A stretch of 15,316 nt of DNA, taken from NCBI GenBank assembly GCA_902491415.1, contig CABUHP010000018.1, positions 1 to 15,316 of the forward strand, in the 5' to 3' direction. The position numbers were made by a program, and so were the translations under genes. Shown here one piece after another: positions 1 through 7,214 of this stretch. Below the pieces are notes generated by a model, which saw only the letters and a program-made list of their open reading frames with translations, was not told the origin of the DNA and searched no databases. Every line of letters starts with the position of its first letter. Within the stretch, counting starts at the first letter, position 1. This DNA is from an uncultured Collinsella sp. (GTDB lineage: Bacteria; Actinomycetota; Coriobacteriia; Coriobacteriales; Coriobacteriaceae).

Positions 1-222
1 GCGCTGTTGACGCGCCCCCGCAGTGCCCGCTTCCCCCAAGGACAATTATCAGTGCAGGTAGACGGCTTGCGTATTCTCTGAAAACCGGGGAATGGTCGAC
101 CCATATGGGTTAAACGTAGTAGATAGGCCGTTTTCGTGACGCGGGCCCAAAACAGTCTTTTGGGACGGGTGGTATCCTTGGTAGCCCTGTGCTGCAAACG
201 CACCTTAAACGCAAGGAGTCCC
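1..222. other. Upstream/leader region of tex, no gene recognised
   Basis: No convincing coding frame is present. A short plus-strand frame entering from the left edge stops at position 81 and could be the tail of an upstream gene, but nothing in its roughly 26 residues is recognisable. The tex start is preceded by a strong SD (AAGGAG, 213-218). I could not find a convincing -35/-10 pair; TATTCT at 72-77 is a possible -10 without a good -35. A 12-bp palindrome is annotated separately. Confidence 0.4.
99..110. promoter_or_regulatory. 12-bp perfect palindrome upstream of tex
   Basis: ACCCATATGGGT is a perfect 12-bp dyad 113 bp before the tex start. It is the size of a dimeric regulator half-site pair but could be chance. 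No regulator gene lies beside it, so operator function is only a guess. Confidence 0.25.
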
Positions 223-2370
223 ATGGATCTTATCGCCCAGCTCGCCCGCGAGCTCAACCTTAAGGCTGACAACATCGAGGCAGCCGTCAAGCTCATCGAC
301 GAGGGCAACACCATTCCCTTTATCTCGCGCTACCGCAAGGAAGCCACGGGTGGCATGGACGACGTCGCCCTGCGCGCACTCGACGAGCGCCTGTCCTACC
401 TGCGCAATCTTGAGCAGCGCAAAGAGGACGTCATTCTGCTCATCGACGCCCAGGGCAAGCTCACGCCCGAACTCGAACAGCAGATTCGCGAGGCCACGCA
501 GCTCCAGCGTGTCGAGGACCTCTACAAGCCCTACCGCAAAAAGCGCATGACCCGCGCGCAAAAGGCCCGCGAGGCCGGCCTGGAGCCGCTCGCCAACATG
601 GTCATCATGCAGGCCTCGGCCAAGGGCAGCGCACTCGACGCCGCCGCGGCATACGTCAACGAGGAGGCCGGCTTCGACACGCCCGAGAAGGCGCTCGCCG
701 GCGCGGCAGACATCGTGGCCGAGACGGTGGCCGAGGACCCCGAGAACGTCGCCGATCTGCGCGCCTTTACGCAAAACACCGCCGACATCGTCGTCGAGGC
801 CACCGACCCCGCCGAAAAGACTCCCTACGAGCCCTACTACAACTTTGACGAGCCGCTGCGCCGTATACCCAACCACCGCGTGCTGGCTATCGACCGCGGT
901 GAGCGCGAGGGCAAGCTCCGCGTGCGCATGAACGTCGACGGCGCTGCCGCCACGGCACGCCTCGGCAGCCGTTGGCCCCGACGCCAGGGCGTGTTTGCTC
1001 CCATCTTCGATGCCGCCATCGCTGACGGTTACAAGCGCCTCATGGCCCCCTCGCTGGAGCGCGAGGCCCGCGCCAAACTCACCGTCCGCGCGCAGACCGA
1101 GGCCATCAATGTCTTTGCCAAGAATCTCGAGGGCCTGCTCTCGGCACGCCCCGTGCGCGGCGCCCGTGTGCTCGCGCTCGATCCGGGCTACCGCACCGGC
1201 TGCAAGGTCGCCGTCATGGACGAGACCGGCAAGCTGCTCGACCACGGCGTGGTCTACCCCACCAAGCCGCGCCACGACGTCGCCGGCACCAAGCGCGAGC
1301 TCGCCCGCCTCGTCAAGAAGGACGGCGTCAACACCATCGTCATCGGCAATGGCACCGCCAGCCGCGAGACCGAGGAAGTCGTCTCGGAGTTCATCGCCGA
1401 GCAGGCGCCTGAGCTGCGATACACCATCGTCAACGAGGCCGGCGCATCGGTGTACTCCGCCTCCGAGCTCGCCAGCCAGGAGTATCCCGATCTGGACGTC
1501 ACCGTGCGTGGCGCCATGAGCCTGGGCCGCCGTCTACAGGACCCGCTGGCAGAGCTCGTCAAGATCCCGCCCCAGTCCATCGGCGTTGGCCAGTACCAGC
1601 ACGACCTTGACCAGGCCGAGCTTTCGCGCACCCTGGGCCATGTGGTGGAGGACGTCGTCAACCACGTGGGCGTCGACGTGAATACCGCGAGCGCAAGCCT
1701 GCTGGGATACGTATCGGGCATCACGCCGAGCGTGGCCAAAAACATCGTGGCCTACCGCGAGGAAAACGGTGCCTTTACCGATCGCCGCCAGCTTAAGAAG
1801 GTCCCCAAACTAGGACCCAAGGCATACCTCAACGCCGCGGGCTTCCTGCGCATCAGCGGCGGCAAGAACCCGCTCGACGCGACGAGCGTCCACCCCGAGA
1901 GCTACGAGGTGGCCACGTCCGTCCTGGAACGCGCCGGCGTTAAAGCCAGCGAGCTCAGCCGCGGCGGCGTGCCCGACATCGAGCGCCGTCTGGGCAGTAT
2001 CTCGGCGCTGGCAAGTGACCTGAACTGCGGCACCCTCACGCTCATCGACATCGTCAACGAGCTCAAGAAGCCCGGCCGCGACCCGCGCGACGACGCGCCC
2101 GAGGTGGTCTTTAGCCGCTCGGCACTTTCCATCGACGACCTGGAACCCGGCATGGAGCTCAAGGGCACGGTGCGCAACGTCGTCGACTTTGGCGCCTTCG
2201 TCGACGTGGGAGTGCACCAGGACGGCCTCGTACATATCTCTAAGCTGGCCAACCGCTTTGTCAAGCACCCCAGCGACGTCGTGCGCGTCGGTGACACGGT
2301 CAAGGTGTGGGTCGAAAAGGTCGATCGCGACCGCAAGAAGATCTCGCTCACCATGGTGCAGGGCAAGTAA
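223..2370 (+). CDS. tex: Tex family RNA-binding transcription accessory protein
   Basis: Tex is a cytoplasmic nucleic-acid-binding protein related to eukaryotic Spt6. It is linked to transcription and toxin-gene expression in some bacteria; its exact job here is not shown. The protein has 715 residues, in the family's usual range. The N-terminal helical region carries the typical segment GNTIPFISRYRKEATGGMDD. A YqgF/RNase-H-like domain follows, with LALDPGYRTGCKVA (DPG near residues 320-322). Then come helix-hairpin-helix repeats (about 487-560, with LLGYVSGITPSVAKNIVAYR), and a C-terminal S1 domain (about 643-715, with GTVRNVVDFGAFVDVGVHQD). The ATG at 223 is preferred over the GTG at 136 because AAGGAG sits 4 nt upstream and the Tex homology begins at MDLIAQLARELNL. 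The gene is single and convergent with the transaldolase. No U-tract terminator for the plus strand is seen after the stop. Confidence 0.95.
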   Translation: MDLIAQLARELNLKADNIEAAVKLIDEGNTIPFISRYRKEATGGMDDVALRALDERLSYLRNLEQRKEDVILLIDAQGKLTPELEQQIREATQLQRVEDLYKPYRKKRMTRAQKAREAGLEPLANMVIMQASAKGSALDAAAAYVNEEAGFDTPEKALAGAADIVAETVAEDPENVADLRAFTQNTADIVVEATDPAEKTPYEPYYNFDEPLRRIPNHRVLAIDRGEREGKLRVRMNVDGAAATARLGSRWPRRQGVFAPIFDAAIADGYKRLMAPSLEREARAKLTVRAQTEAINVFAKNLEGLLSARPVRGARVLALDPGYRTGCKVAVMDETGKLLDHGVVYPTKPRHDVAGTKRELARLVKKDGVNTIVIGNGTASRETEEVVSEFIAEQAPELRYTIVNEAGASVYSASELASQEYPDLDVTVRGAMSLGRRLQDPLAELVKIPPQSIGVGQYQHDLDQAELSRTLGHVVEDVVNHVGVDVNTASASLLGYVSGITPSVAKNIVAYREENGAFTDRRQLKKVPKLGPKAYLNAAGFLRISGGKNPLDATSVHPESYEVATSVLERAGVKASELSRGGVPDIERRLGSISALASDLNCGTLTLIDIVNELKKPGRDPRDDAPEVVFSRSALSIDDLEPGMELKGTVRNVVDFGAFVDVGVHQDGLVHISKLANRFVKHPSDVVRVGDTVKVWVEKVDRDRKKISLTMVQGK

Positions 2371-2379
2371 ACCGCCAAA

Positions 2380-2595
2380 GCAAAGGTACCCCCTGTAGCG
2401 ATGTGCAAAATCGCGAGTATTCTGCAAATTCCACCGTTCCGGATGCCCCTCAGAGACGAAAAAGCAAAAAACAGCCCCCGTTTTAGCGTCGTCAGAGCCA
2501 AAACGGGGGCCGTTCCATGCTTCGGTTAACTGATAAAGACCTTTACCTTGCTGAATACTCTCAATTTTGCACGGCGCAGGCGGGGGTACCTTTGC
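2380..2595. repeat. 216-bp segment bounded by 48-bp imperfect inverted repeats (MITE-like or 3'-UTR repeat)
   Basis: The reverse complement of 2380-2427 aligns without gaps to 2548-2595 at 39 of 48 positions. The outermost 14 bp are identical (GCAAAGGTACCCCC on the left, inverted on the right). Inner blocks GAATACTC and ATTTTGCAC also match. Each copy begins within about 10 nt after a gene end in sense orientation: tex on the left, the transaldolase-tail remnant on the right. That fits either a repeat that follows genes or the terminal inverted repeats of a small non-autonomous element. No target-site duplication is visible, so the element reading is uncertain. Confidence 0.6.
2474..2510 (-). 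terminator. Intrinsic terminator acting on the minus strand
   Basis: The perfect 11-bp stem GCCCCCGTTTT / AAAACGGGGGC (2474-2484 with 2500-2510) encloses a 15-nt loop. Read on the minus strand it is followed by TGTTTTTTGCTTTTTC, a good U-tract. On the plus strand there is no U-run, so it should stop minus-strand transcripts coming from the transaldolase, whose stop lies about 240 nt upstream, rather than tex mRNA. Confidence 0.8.
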
Positions 2596-2640
2596 CCACG
2601 GCAGGATATGGAAGCCAATCGCCAACTTGCTGGCAAGCTC
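2596..2640 (-). pseudogene. Decayed duplicate of the transaldolase C-terminal end
   Basis: On the minus strand this segment reads ...LASKLAIGFHILPW. The intact gene ends ...FAKDIAALGFHILP followed by a stop. The 16-nt string ACGGCAGGATATGGAA (plus strand) occurs at both 2598-2613 and 2754-2769. The stop TAG of the intact gene corresponds to TGG here. Similarity extends about 14 codons with one codon gap and then ends near the 70-nt hairpin. It looks like what remains of a tandem paralogue or of a recombination event at this gene end. The stretch is short, so chance or selection for another role is possible. Confidence 0.5.
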
Positions 2641-2650
2641 GTGCCGGCAA

Positions 2651-2720
2651 CCCCGGCCTTTCCTTTGCCTAGCGCGACCCTCGCGGAGCGCGTGAGCGAT
2701 AGGGAAAGGAAAGGCCGGGG
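2651..2720. repeat. 70-nt long hairpin (palindromic repeat)
   Basis: A 16-bp perfect stem (CCCCGGCCTTTCCTTT at 2651-2666 with its complement at 2705-2720) continues inward as CCTA/TAGG and CGC/GCG with two single mismatches, to about 2675/2696. Neither side has a long U-tract, so it is not a canonical terminator. It lies between the transaldolase stop and the decayed copy of its 3' end. It could be a REP-like element or an mRNA 3'-end stabiliser. Confidence 0.6.
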
Positions 2721-2751
2721 CGAACAGCCCACGATACAGTCGGTGTTCGCG

Positions 2752-3456
2752 CTACGGCAGGATATGGAAACCGAGCGCCGCGATATCCTTGGCAAAACCG
2801 CGCACGGTATCGAGCGAGACCTCGTACGGGTCGCGACCAATGTTCTTGCGCTTGGCCAGGATGCTGTTGGGCACCGTAATGATCTGGCAACCGCAGGCCT
2901 CGGCCTGGTAAATGTTGATGAGCTCGCGCGTGGACGCCCACAGGACCTCGCAGTTGGGCTTTGCGGCGGCCTTCTTGACCGACTCCGTCATAAACGGAAT
3001 GGGGTCGACGCCGGTATCGGCGATGCGGCCGGCAAAGAGCGAGATGATGGACGGCGTCTCGGCGTCGACGGCCTCGACCATCTCATCAACCTGCGTAGGC
3101 GTAAAGATGGTGGTGACGTTGACCTTGATGCCGTCGGCCGAAAGCTTGCGCACCAGCTCGGCGGTGGACTCGCCCTTGGTGGTCACGCACGGAATCTTGA
3201 CGTAGACGTTCTCGGCCCAGGTAGCGATCTCGCGCGCCTCGACCTCCATGGTCTCGACGTCGTCGGCAAAGACCTCAAACGAGACGGACACATCGGTGAT
3301 GTGGGCCAGGACCTCCTTGGCAAACGCGCGGTAATCCGTCACGCCGCCCTTCTTCATAAGGGACGGGTTGGTCGTGAAACCCTGAACGTTGCCGTTCTCG
3401 TACATGTCGAGCATGCCCTCGAGGTTTGCACCGTCAGCGAACACCTTGATTGCCAT
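2752..3456 (-). CDS. Transaldolase / fructose-6-phosphate aldolase family protein
   Basis: This is a class I aldolase-fold enzyme that transfers or cleaves a dihydroxyacetone unit of sugar phosphates in the cytoplasm (pentose phosphate or fructose 6-phosphate metabolism). At 234 residues it matches the short FSA/TalC-type group rather than the 310-residue TalB group. Visible motifs are FADGAN with D8, GFTTNPSLM (residues 26-34), and VYVKIP, whose K87 corresponds to the Schiff-base lysine. LWASTRE and ITVPNSIL are also typical. The ATG at 3456 is chosen because AAAGGAA lies 8 nt upstream and homology starts at MAIKVFADGAN; an earlier in-frame start at 3480 has no good SD. Whether it acts as transaldolase or as aldolase cannot be told from sequence. 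It lies 193 bp downstream of the HAD gene in the same orientation, which suggests its own promoter. Confidence 0.9.
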   Translation of the reverse strand: MAIKVFADGANLEGMLDMYENGNVQGFTTNPSLMKKGGVTDYRAFAKEVLAHITDVSVSFEVFADDVETMEVEAREIATWAENVYVKIPCVTTKGESTAELVRKLSADGIKVNVTTIFTPTQVDEMVEAVDAETPSIISLFAGRIADTGVDPIPFMTESVKKAAAKPNCEVLWASTRELINIYQAEACGCQIITVPNSILAKRKNIGRDPYEVSLDTVRGFAKDIAALGFHILP

Positions 3457-3492
3457 CTGCCTGATTCCTTTCGCTTGCACATGGGCGTTAAA

Positions 3493-3521
3493 CTGCTAAA
3501 CACTTTACCTACGTTTATCAA
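3493..3521 (-). promoter_or_regulatory. Possible weak promoter of the transaldolase gene
   Basis: On the minus strand TTGATA (3521-3516) is followed after 17 nt by TAGCAG (3498-3493), 36 nt before the start codon. The -35 is good and the -10 is poor. A 6-bp stem AAACAC/GTGTTT (3562-3577) sits a little further upstream. The 193-bp gap to the HAD gene makes a separate promoter plausible, but this exact site is tentative. Confidence 0.3.
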
Positions 3522-3649
3522 GGCGTGAGCTGCGGTTTTTTATCTTCTCGGCGAACGGTATAAACACCTCAGTGTTTGGATTGATAAATCGATTGAGCAT
3601 GCAAAAGCAAAGAGTCGCAGTTTGAGCAAACGTCAGAACGTGGGATTCA

Positions 3650-4477
3650 TTAGATGAGGCCGAAATGCTGCATCGCTGTGACGGTGCCGTCGTGTGCGAC
3701 ATCATCAGTCACGTAGTCGGCGACCGCCTTGACCTCGGGCATGGCGTTGCCCATGGCGACAGCCGTCTCGACCGCAGCGAGCATGCCCAGGTCGTTACCC
3801 GAATCGCCGAAGCCAAAGGTGCGCGCGTTGCCGGTGCGACCCAGGTATTCCAGCGCTCGCGCCACGCCCACGCCCTTGTCGATGCCCTTGGGGCTCAGCT
3901 CGCGATTCTGACCACCGGTGTTGCACAGCTCAAACTCGCGATCGATAAAGCCATCATCGTTGGCTACGCGAGCCAAACTGGGCGCAGTGAGGCCTACCTT
4001 GCCCACGCGCAGACTGCCGTCGACGCGCATCTCCTCGGTGCTGTGCGCCACAGAAGTGCCGATCAGAGACGACTGCTCAACACCCGCGGGTTCCAGGGCA
4101 AAAGTAGCCACGTTGGTCTCGAAAAAGGCCTCAATCCCTGCCGCGGCCATACGGCGTGCAAGCTCCTCGATAACGCCCTCGCCAAAGCAGTCCTCGTGTA
4201 CCACGCGTCCCTCGATCTCGAGCGTGGCTCCCGCCATGGCAACGATGCCCGCGGGGTCGAGCGCACGCAGGCTATCGGCGATAAGCCACAGGGGGCGGCC
4301 CGTGCAGATAAATGCCTGGTGTCCCGCGTTGCGCAGACGATGAAACGCCTCGACGACCGCCTGCGAGGGGTGAACCGCCGAAAAGTCCTTGTCGGTCATG
4401 TTGTCGGGATCGAACGACGTCAGCGTGCCGTCCACGTCAAAAAAGAGCACGGCGGAATCGGGGCACGCATCAATCAT
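3650..4477 (-). CDS. Cof-type HAD-IIB family phosphatase
   Basis: This is a haloacid-dehalogenase superfamily hydrolase, which removes phosphate from small metabolites (sugar phosphates, FMN or similar) using Mg2+; its substrate is unknown. All four HAD motifs are present in the 275 residues: DVDGT (D14 nucleophile, D16 acid/base), CTGR (58-61, motif II Thr), K201 in GIDKG, and GDSGND (224-229) for the metal. The 140-residue insert between motifs II and III is a C2-type cap, hence HAD-IIB. The ATG at 4477 has AAAGGA just upstream. The gene is transcribed away from the rlmKL-type gene, and a promoter lies at 4509-4537. Nothing links its substrate to the neighbouring transaldolase except adjacency on the same strand. 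Confidence 0.88.
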   Translation of the reverse strand: MIDACPDSAVLFFDVDGTLTSFDPDNMTDKDFSAVHPSQAVVEAFHRLRNAGHQAFICTGRPLWLIADSLRALDPAGIVAMAGATLEIEGRVVHEDCFGEGVIEELARRMAAAGIEAFFETNVATFALEPAGVEQSSLIGTSVAHSTEEMRVDGSLRVGKVGLTAPSLARVANDDGFIDREFELCNTGGQNRELSPKGIDKGVGVARALEYLGRTGNARTFGFGDSGNDLGMLAAVETAVAMGNAMPEVKAVADYVTDDVAHDGTVTAMQHFGLI

Positions 4478-4508
4478 ATGGGTTCCTTTCGGGGGCGAGA
4501 GTAAACGA

Positions 4509-4537
4509 AGTATCCATCATATAATGGAGCGACGCAA
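4509..4537 (-). promoter_or_regulatory. Predicted sigma-70-type promoter of the HAD gene
   Basis: On the minus strand TTGCGT (4537-4532) and GATACT (4514-4509) are separated by exactly 17 nt. Initiation would fall around 4502, giving a short leader before the ATG at 4477 with its AAAGGA site. The spacer contains the -10 box of the opposite rlmKL gene. Confidence 0.5.
4520..4525 (+). promoter_or_regulatory. -10 box (TATAAT) of the rlmKL gene
   Basis: A consensus TATAAT ends 27 nt before the ATG at 4553, which leaves a leader of about 20 nt containing the GAGAGG SD. No good -35 is visible 16-18 nt upstream. The box sits inside the spacer of the divergent promoter. Confidence 0.55.
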
Positions 4538-4552
4538 CCAGAGAGGTCACCC

Positions 4553-7120
4553 ATGGAATTTTACGCAAGCTGCCCCGAGGGCTTTGAGTCCGCACTCGCC
4601 GATGAGCTTAAACGCCTCGGGCTTTCGCATGTCCGCCGCCTGAAGGGCCGCGCTACGTTTGAGGGCGAGCTTGAGCAGGGCTATCGCGCGTGCCTGTGGT
4701 CGCGCCTGGCGAGCCGCGTGTTCGTGGTGGTCGGGCGCTTTGAGGCGCAGGATGCCGATGAGCTGTACGATAGCGTTTACGACATTGCCTGGGAGAGCAT
4801 CGTCCGCCCCGGCGCCACCATCGCCATCACAGCCCGCGGCGTGACCGAGCAGCTGCGCAACACGCGTTTCTCGGCCCTGCGCGCCAAGGACGCATTGTGC
4901 GACCGCCTGGCCGAGACCACGGGCCGTCGCGCCGATGTCGACGCCGCCGATCCCGACGTTCACCTGCTGCTTTCGCTGCGTCAGCGCCGTGCGAGCATCA
5001 GCCTGGACCTTTCGGGCGACCCGTTATTCAAGCGCCTGCCACCCGCCGCGACCCGCGCCGGCGAGGGCGCGCACGTGCTGCGCCCCGACTACGCCGCCCT
5101 GGTGCTGGCGCAGGTCGGCTGGACCGCACTGTGCGAGCGCGAGCTGACGGCCGACGATTACGAGAACAAAGCCCTGCCCACGCTGGTCGACGCCTCGTGC
5201 GCCGGCGGCGGCCTGCTGTTGGAGGCCGTGAACATTCTGACCGACCGCGCCCCAGGCGCCGCACGCGAGCGCTGGGGCTTTGAGGGCTGGCAGCTGCACG
5301 ACGCCGCTCTGTGGGAGCAGTTGCTTGCCAAGGCACGCGAGCGCGAGGCGGCAGCACGCGAGCGCCAGGCACGCATCGTGGCCGTGGATGTTGACTCCGC
5401 CGCCCGCAAGACTGCCGAGCGCATGGTTAAGTGTGTCGGCTACAAGCGCTTTGTCGATTTTTGCGCCGCCAAGTCCGCCGCCGTGCTGGACCACGCGGGC
5501 GCCGTCGCCGGTGCTGCCGTGGTCGCAGACACCACCGAGACCCCGCTTTCGCTCATGCACGACGCCATGACGCTGGTCGGTGAGCTGCGCCGCGCGCCCG
5601 AGCTTTCCGCGGCGCCGGTCGCCGCGCTCACCCGCGATGGATTGCTGGCCCGCGCGCTCCACGCCGAGCCCGAGCGCTCGATCGCCGTCATGCCCAATAA
5701 CGAGGAGGCGACCGTCGAAGTCTGGCCTTCGCTCGACCACGCCGCCGCGGCGTTTGAGGCTTCGACCAGTGCGGATGCCGAGGCCGAAGTTGGGGATGCC
5801 AACGAAGCCAACGACGAAGCCGCCGGCACCCCCATGCCCGAGCCTGCCGCCATGCTCGACCTGGGCGACGGCAAGCCGCTGCCCGTGCTCATCCCCGAGT
5901 CCGAACAGTTCGCCAACCGCCTGCGCAAGAACGCCCGTCTGCGCCGCAAGTGGGCCAAGCGCGAGGGCGTGAGCAGCTACCGCGTCTACGATGCCGACCT
6001 GCCCGATTACTCCGCCGCCATCGACCTGTACGGGGGCTGCCCGCAGACGCCGGGCCGCTGGCTCGTCATCGCCGAATACGCCGCGCCCAAGACCATCGAC
6101 CCCGCACTGGCCCAGGCCCGCATGCTCGACATCTTGGCCATCGCGCCGCGTATCCTGGACGTCCCGGCCGAGCACGTGCACGCCAAGGCCCGCATGCGCT
6201 CGCGCGGCGGCTCGCAGTACGGCAAGCAGGGCGCCGGCAAGGGCGCATCGGGCGAGCGCGCCAACATCGCGCGCCGCCGTCTGCCGCTCATCGAAGAGGG
6301 CGGCCTTACCTTTGCCGTCAACTTTGACGACTACCTGGATGTGGGCATCTTCTTGGATCACCGCGTCACCCGCAACCTGGTGCGCGAGCACGCCAAGCAG
6401 GCGCGCCGCTTCCTCAACCTATTTGCCTACACCGGCACCGCCACCTGCTACGCAGCCGACGGCGGCGTCGAGGAGACCGTGACGGTCGACCTCTCCAACA
6501 CCTATCTGGACTGGGCCGAGCGCAATATGCGTCAGAACGGCTTTGTGGGGCCGCAGCATCATTTTGTGCGCGATGACGTGCTCGCCTGGATTCGTGACCA
6601 GCGCCAGACGCGCAACCGCTGGGACCTGATCTTTGTCGACCCGCCCACGTTCTCGAACTCGTCCAAGATGGGCCGTCGCACCTGGGATGTCCAGCGCGAC
6701 CATGTTGAGCTTTTGGCCGGCGTGTCGCGCCTGCTCGCACAGGGCGGCCATGCCATCTTTAGCTGCAACCTGCGCGGCTTCCGCCCCGAGACGCGCAAGC
6801 TCGCACGAGCGGGCGTCGTGCTGGAGGACATTACGGCACAGACCATCCCCGAGGATTTCGCGCGCAACCAGAAGGTGCACCACTGCTATATCGTGCGCCG
6901 CCTGCCCATCGAAGATGCCATGGCCGAGGTCGGCTTTAGCGCCGAGGAGATTGCCGAGCGAACCGAGGAGCTGCGCAACCCCGAGGCCCGCAAGCCTCGC
7001 GCGGCAGCGCCCGCGCACGCGCAGGCAGGAGACCGAGGTCCACGCGGCGACGACAAGCCCTCCCCCGCCGGCAAGCCCAAAAAGAAAAAGTTCTACGCCA
7101 GCAAGCCCAAGGGCAAATAA
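4553..7120 (+). CDS. rlmKL: Fused RlmKL-type 23S rRNA guanine methyltransferase, RlmL half degenerate
   Basis: In E. coli the fused RlmKL makes m2G2445 (RlmL half) and m7G2069 (RlmK half) in 23S rRNA during 50S assembly. This 855-residue protein has the same order. The N-terminal THUMP/ferredoxin-like region (about 1-165) comes first, then an RlmL-like methyltransferase region (about 170-380), and an acidic Ala/Glu-rich linker (395-435). The RlmK region (about 445-785) has FLNLFAYTGTATCYAA (620-635), TVDLSNTYLDWAERN (644-658) and FVDPPTFSNS (695-704). A basic tail ends in KPKKKKFYASKPKGK. In the RlmL half, SAM motif I reads DASCAGGG (213-220) instead of DPMCGSGT, and the expected NPPYGER motif is replaced by VADTTETP (324-331). 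m7G2069 activity is therefore likely and m2G2445 activity doubtful. The ATG has GAGAGG 6 nt upstream. Confidence 0.9.
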   Translation: MEFYASCPEGFESALADELKRLGLSHVRRLKGRATFEGELEQGYRACLWSRLASRVFVVVGRFEAQDADELYDSVYDIAWESIVRPGATIAITARGVTEQLRNTRFSALRAKDALCDRLAETTGRRADVDAADPDVHLLLSLRQRRASISLDLSGDPLFKRLPPAATRAGEGAHVLRPDYAALVLAQVGWTALCERELTADDYENKALPTLVDASCAGGGLLLEAVNILTDRAPGAARERWGFEGWQLHDAALWEQLLAKAREREAAARERQARIVAVDVDSAARKTAERMVKCVGYKRFVDFCAAKSAAVLDHAGAVAGAAVVADTTETPLSLMHDAMTLVGELRRAPELSAAPVAALTRDGLLARALHAEPERSIAVMPNNEEATVEVWPSLDHAAAAFEASTSADAEAEVGDANEANDEAAGTPMPEPAAMLDLGDGKPLPVLIPESEQFANRLRKNARLRRKWAKREGVSSYRVYDADLPDYSAAIDLYGGCPQTPGRWLVIAEYAAPKTIDPALAQARMLDILAIAPRILDVPAEHVHAKARMRSRGGSQYGKQGAGKGASGERANIARRRLPLIEEGGLTFAVNFDDYLDVGIFLDHRVTRNLVREHAKQARRFLNLFAYTGTATCYAADGGVEETVTVDLSNTYLDWAERNMRQNGFVGPQHHFVRDDVLAWIRDQRQTRNRWDLIFVDPPTFSNSSKMGRRTWDVQRDHVELLAGVSRLLAQGGHAIFSCNLRGFRPETRKLARAGVVLEDITAQTIPEDFARNQKVHHCYIVRRLPIEDAMAEVGFSAEEIAERTEELRNPEARKPRAAAPAHAQAGDRGPRGDDKPSPAGKPKKKKFYASKPKGK

Positions 7121-7123
7121 CAA

Positions 7124-7190
7124 AGTTGCGGTGGAATAGTTCCTAAAAATGCCTGGTAAAGGACCAAATAGGAACTATTTCACCGCAACT
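7124..7190. repeat. Large hairpin between convergent rlmKL and kdpE
   Basis: A 22-bp stem is formed by 7124-7145 (AGTTGCGGTGGAATAGTTCC and two more bases) and 7169-7190, with only one G-U pair and a 23-nt loop. It begins 3 nt after the rlmKL stop and ends 25 nt before the kdpE stop. No clear U-tract follows on the plus strand; on the minus strand ACTTTGTTATTTG is moderately U-rich. It may act as a bidirectional transcript end, or be a copy of a palindromic intergenic repeat. Confidence 0.65.
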
Positions 7191-7214
7191 CATATTGGGA
7201 TGGTGGTTGGCGAT

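Larger units (their letters stand above)
2371..2751. other. Repeat-rich intergenic stretch between convergent tex and transaldolase genes
   Basis: These 381 bp contain no intact gene. In plus order they hold the left arm of an imperfect inverted repeat (2380-2427), a minus-strand intrinsic terminator (2474-2510), the right arm (2548-2595), a decayed copy of the transaldolase 3' end (2596-2640), a long hairpin (2651-2720) and a 7-bp stem GCGAACA/TGTTCGC (2720-2726 with 2744-2750) just after the transaldolase stop. Open frames across it in several phases have no recognisable product. Confidence 0.7.

Noticed and set aside
136..222. GTG start giving Tex 29 extra residues
   Set aside because: The extension (MTRAQNSLLGRVVSL...) is not Tex-like, and AAGGAG directly precedes the ATG at 223.
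205..1275. A 356-codon minus-strand open frame opposite tex
   Set aside because: It is the complement of the conserved Tex frame and has no SD or recognisable domain.
2371..2511. Terminator for tex on the plus strand
   Set aside because: The strong stem at 2474-2510 is followed on the plus strand by CGTTCCATGC, with no U-run; its U-tract is on the minus strand only.
2548..3528. A 326-codon plus-strand open frame opposite the transaldolase gene
   Set aside because: Antisense to a conserved enzyme and composed of repetitive Leu/Gly/Asp/Val; the minus-strand product has all family motifs.
3505..3705. A 66-codon minus-strand frame between the HAD and transaldolase genes
   Set aside because: It overlaps the HAD 3' end out of frame, lacks a good SD and has no hydrophobic or conserved segment; the gap is better explained as promoter and leader.
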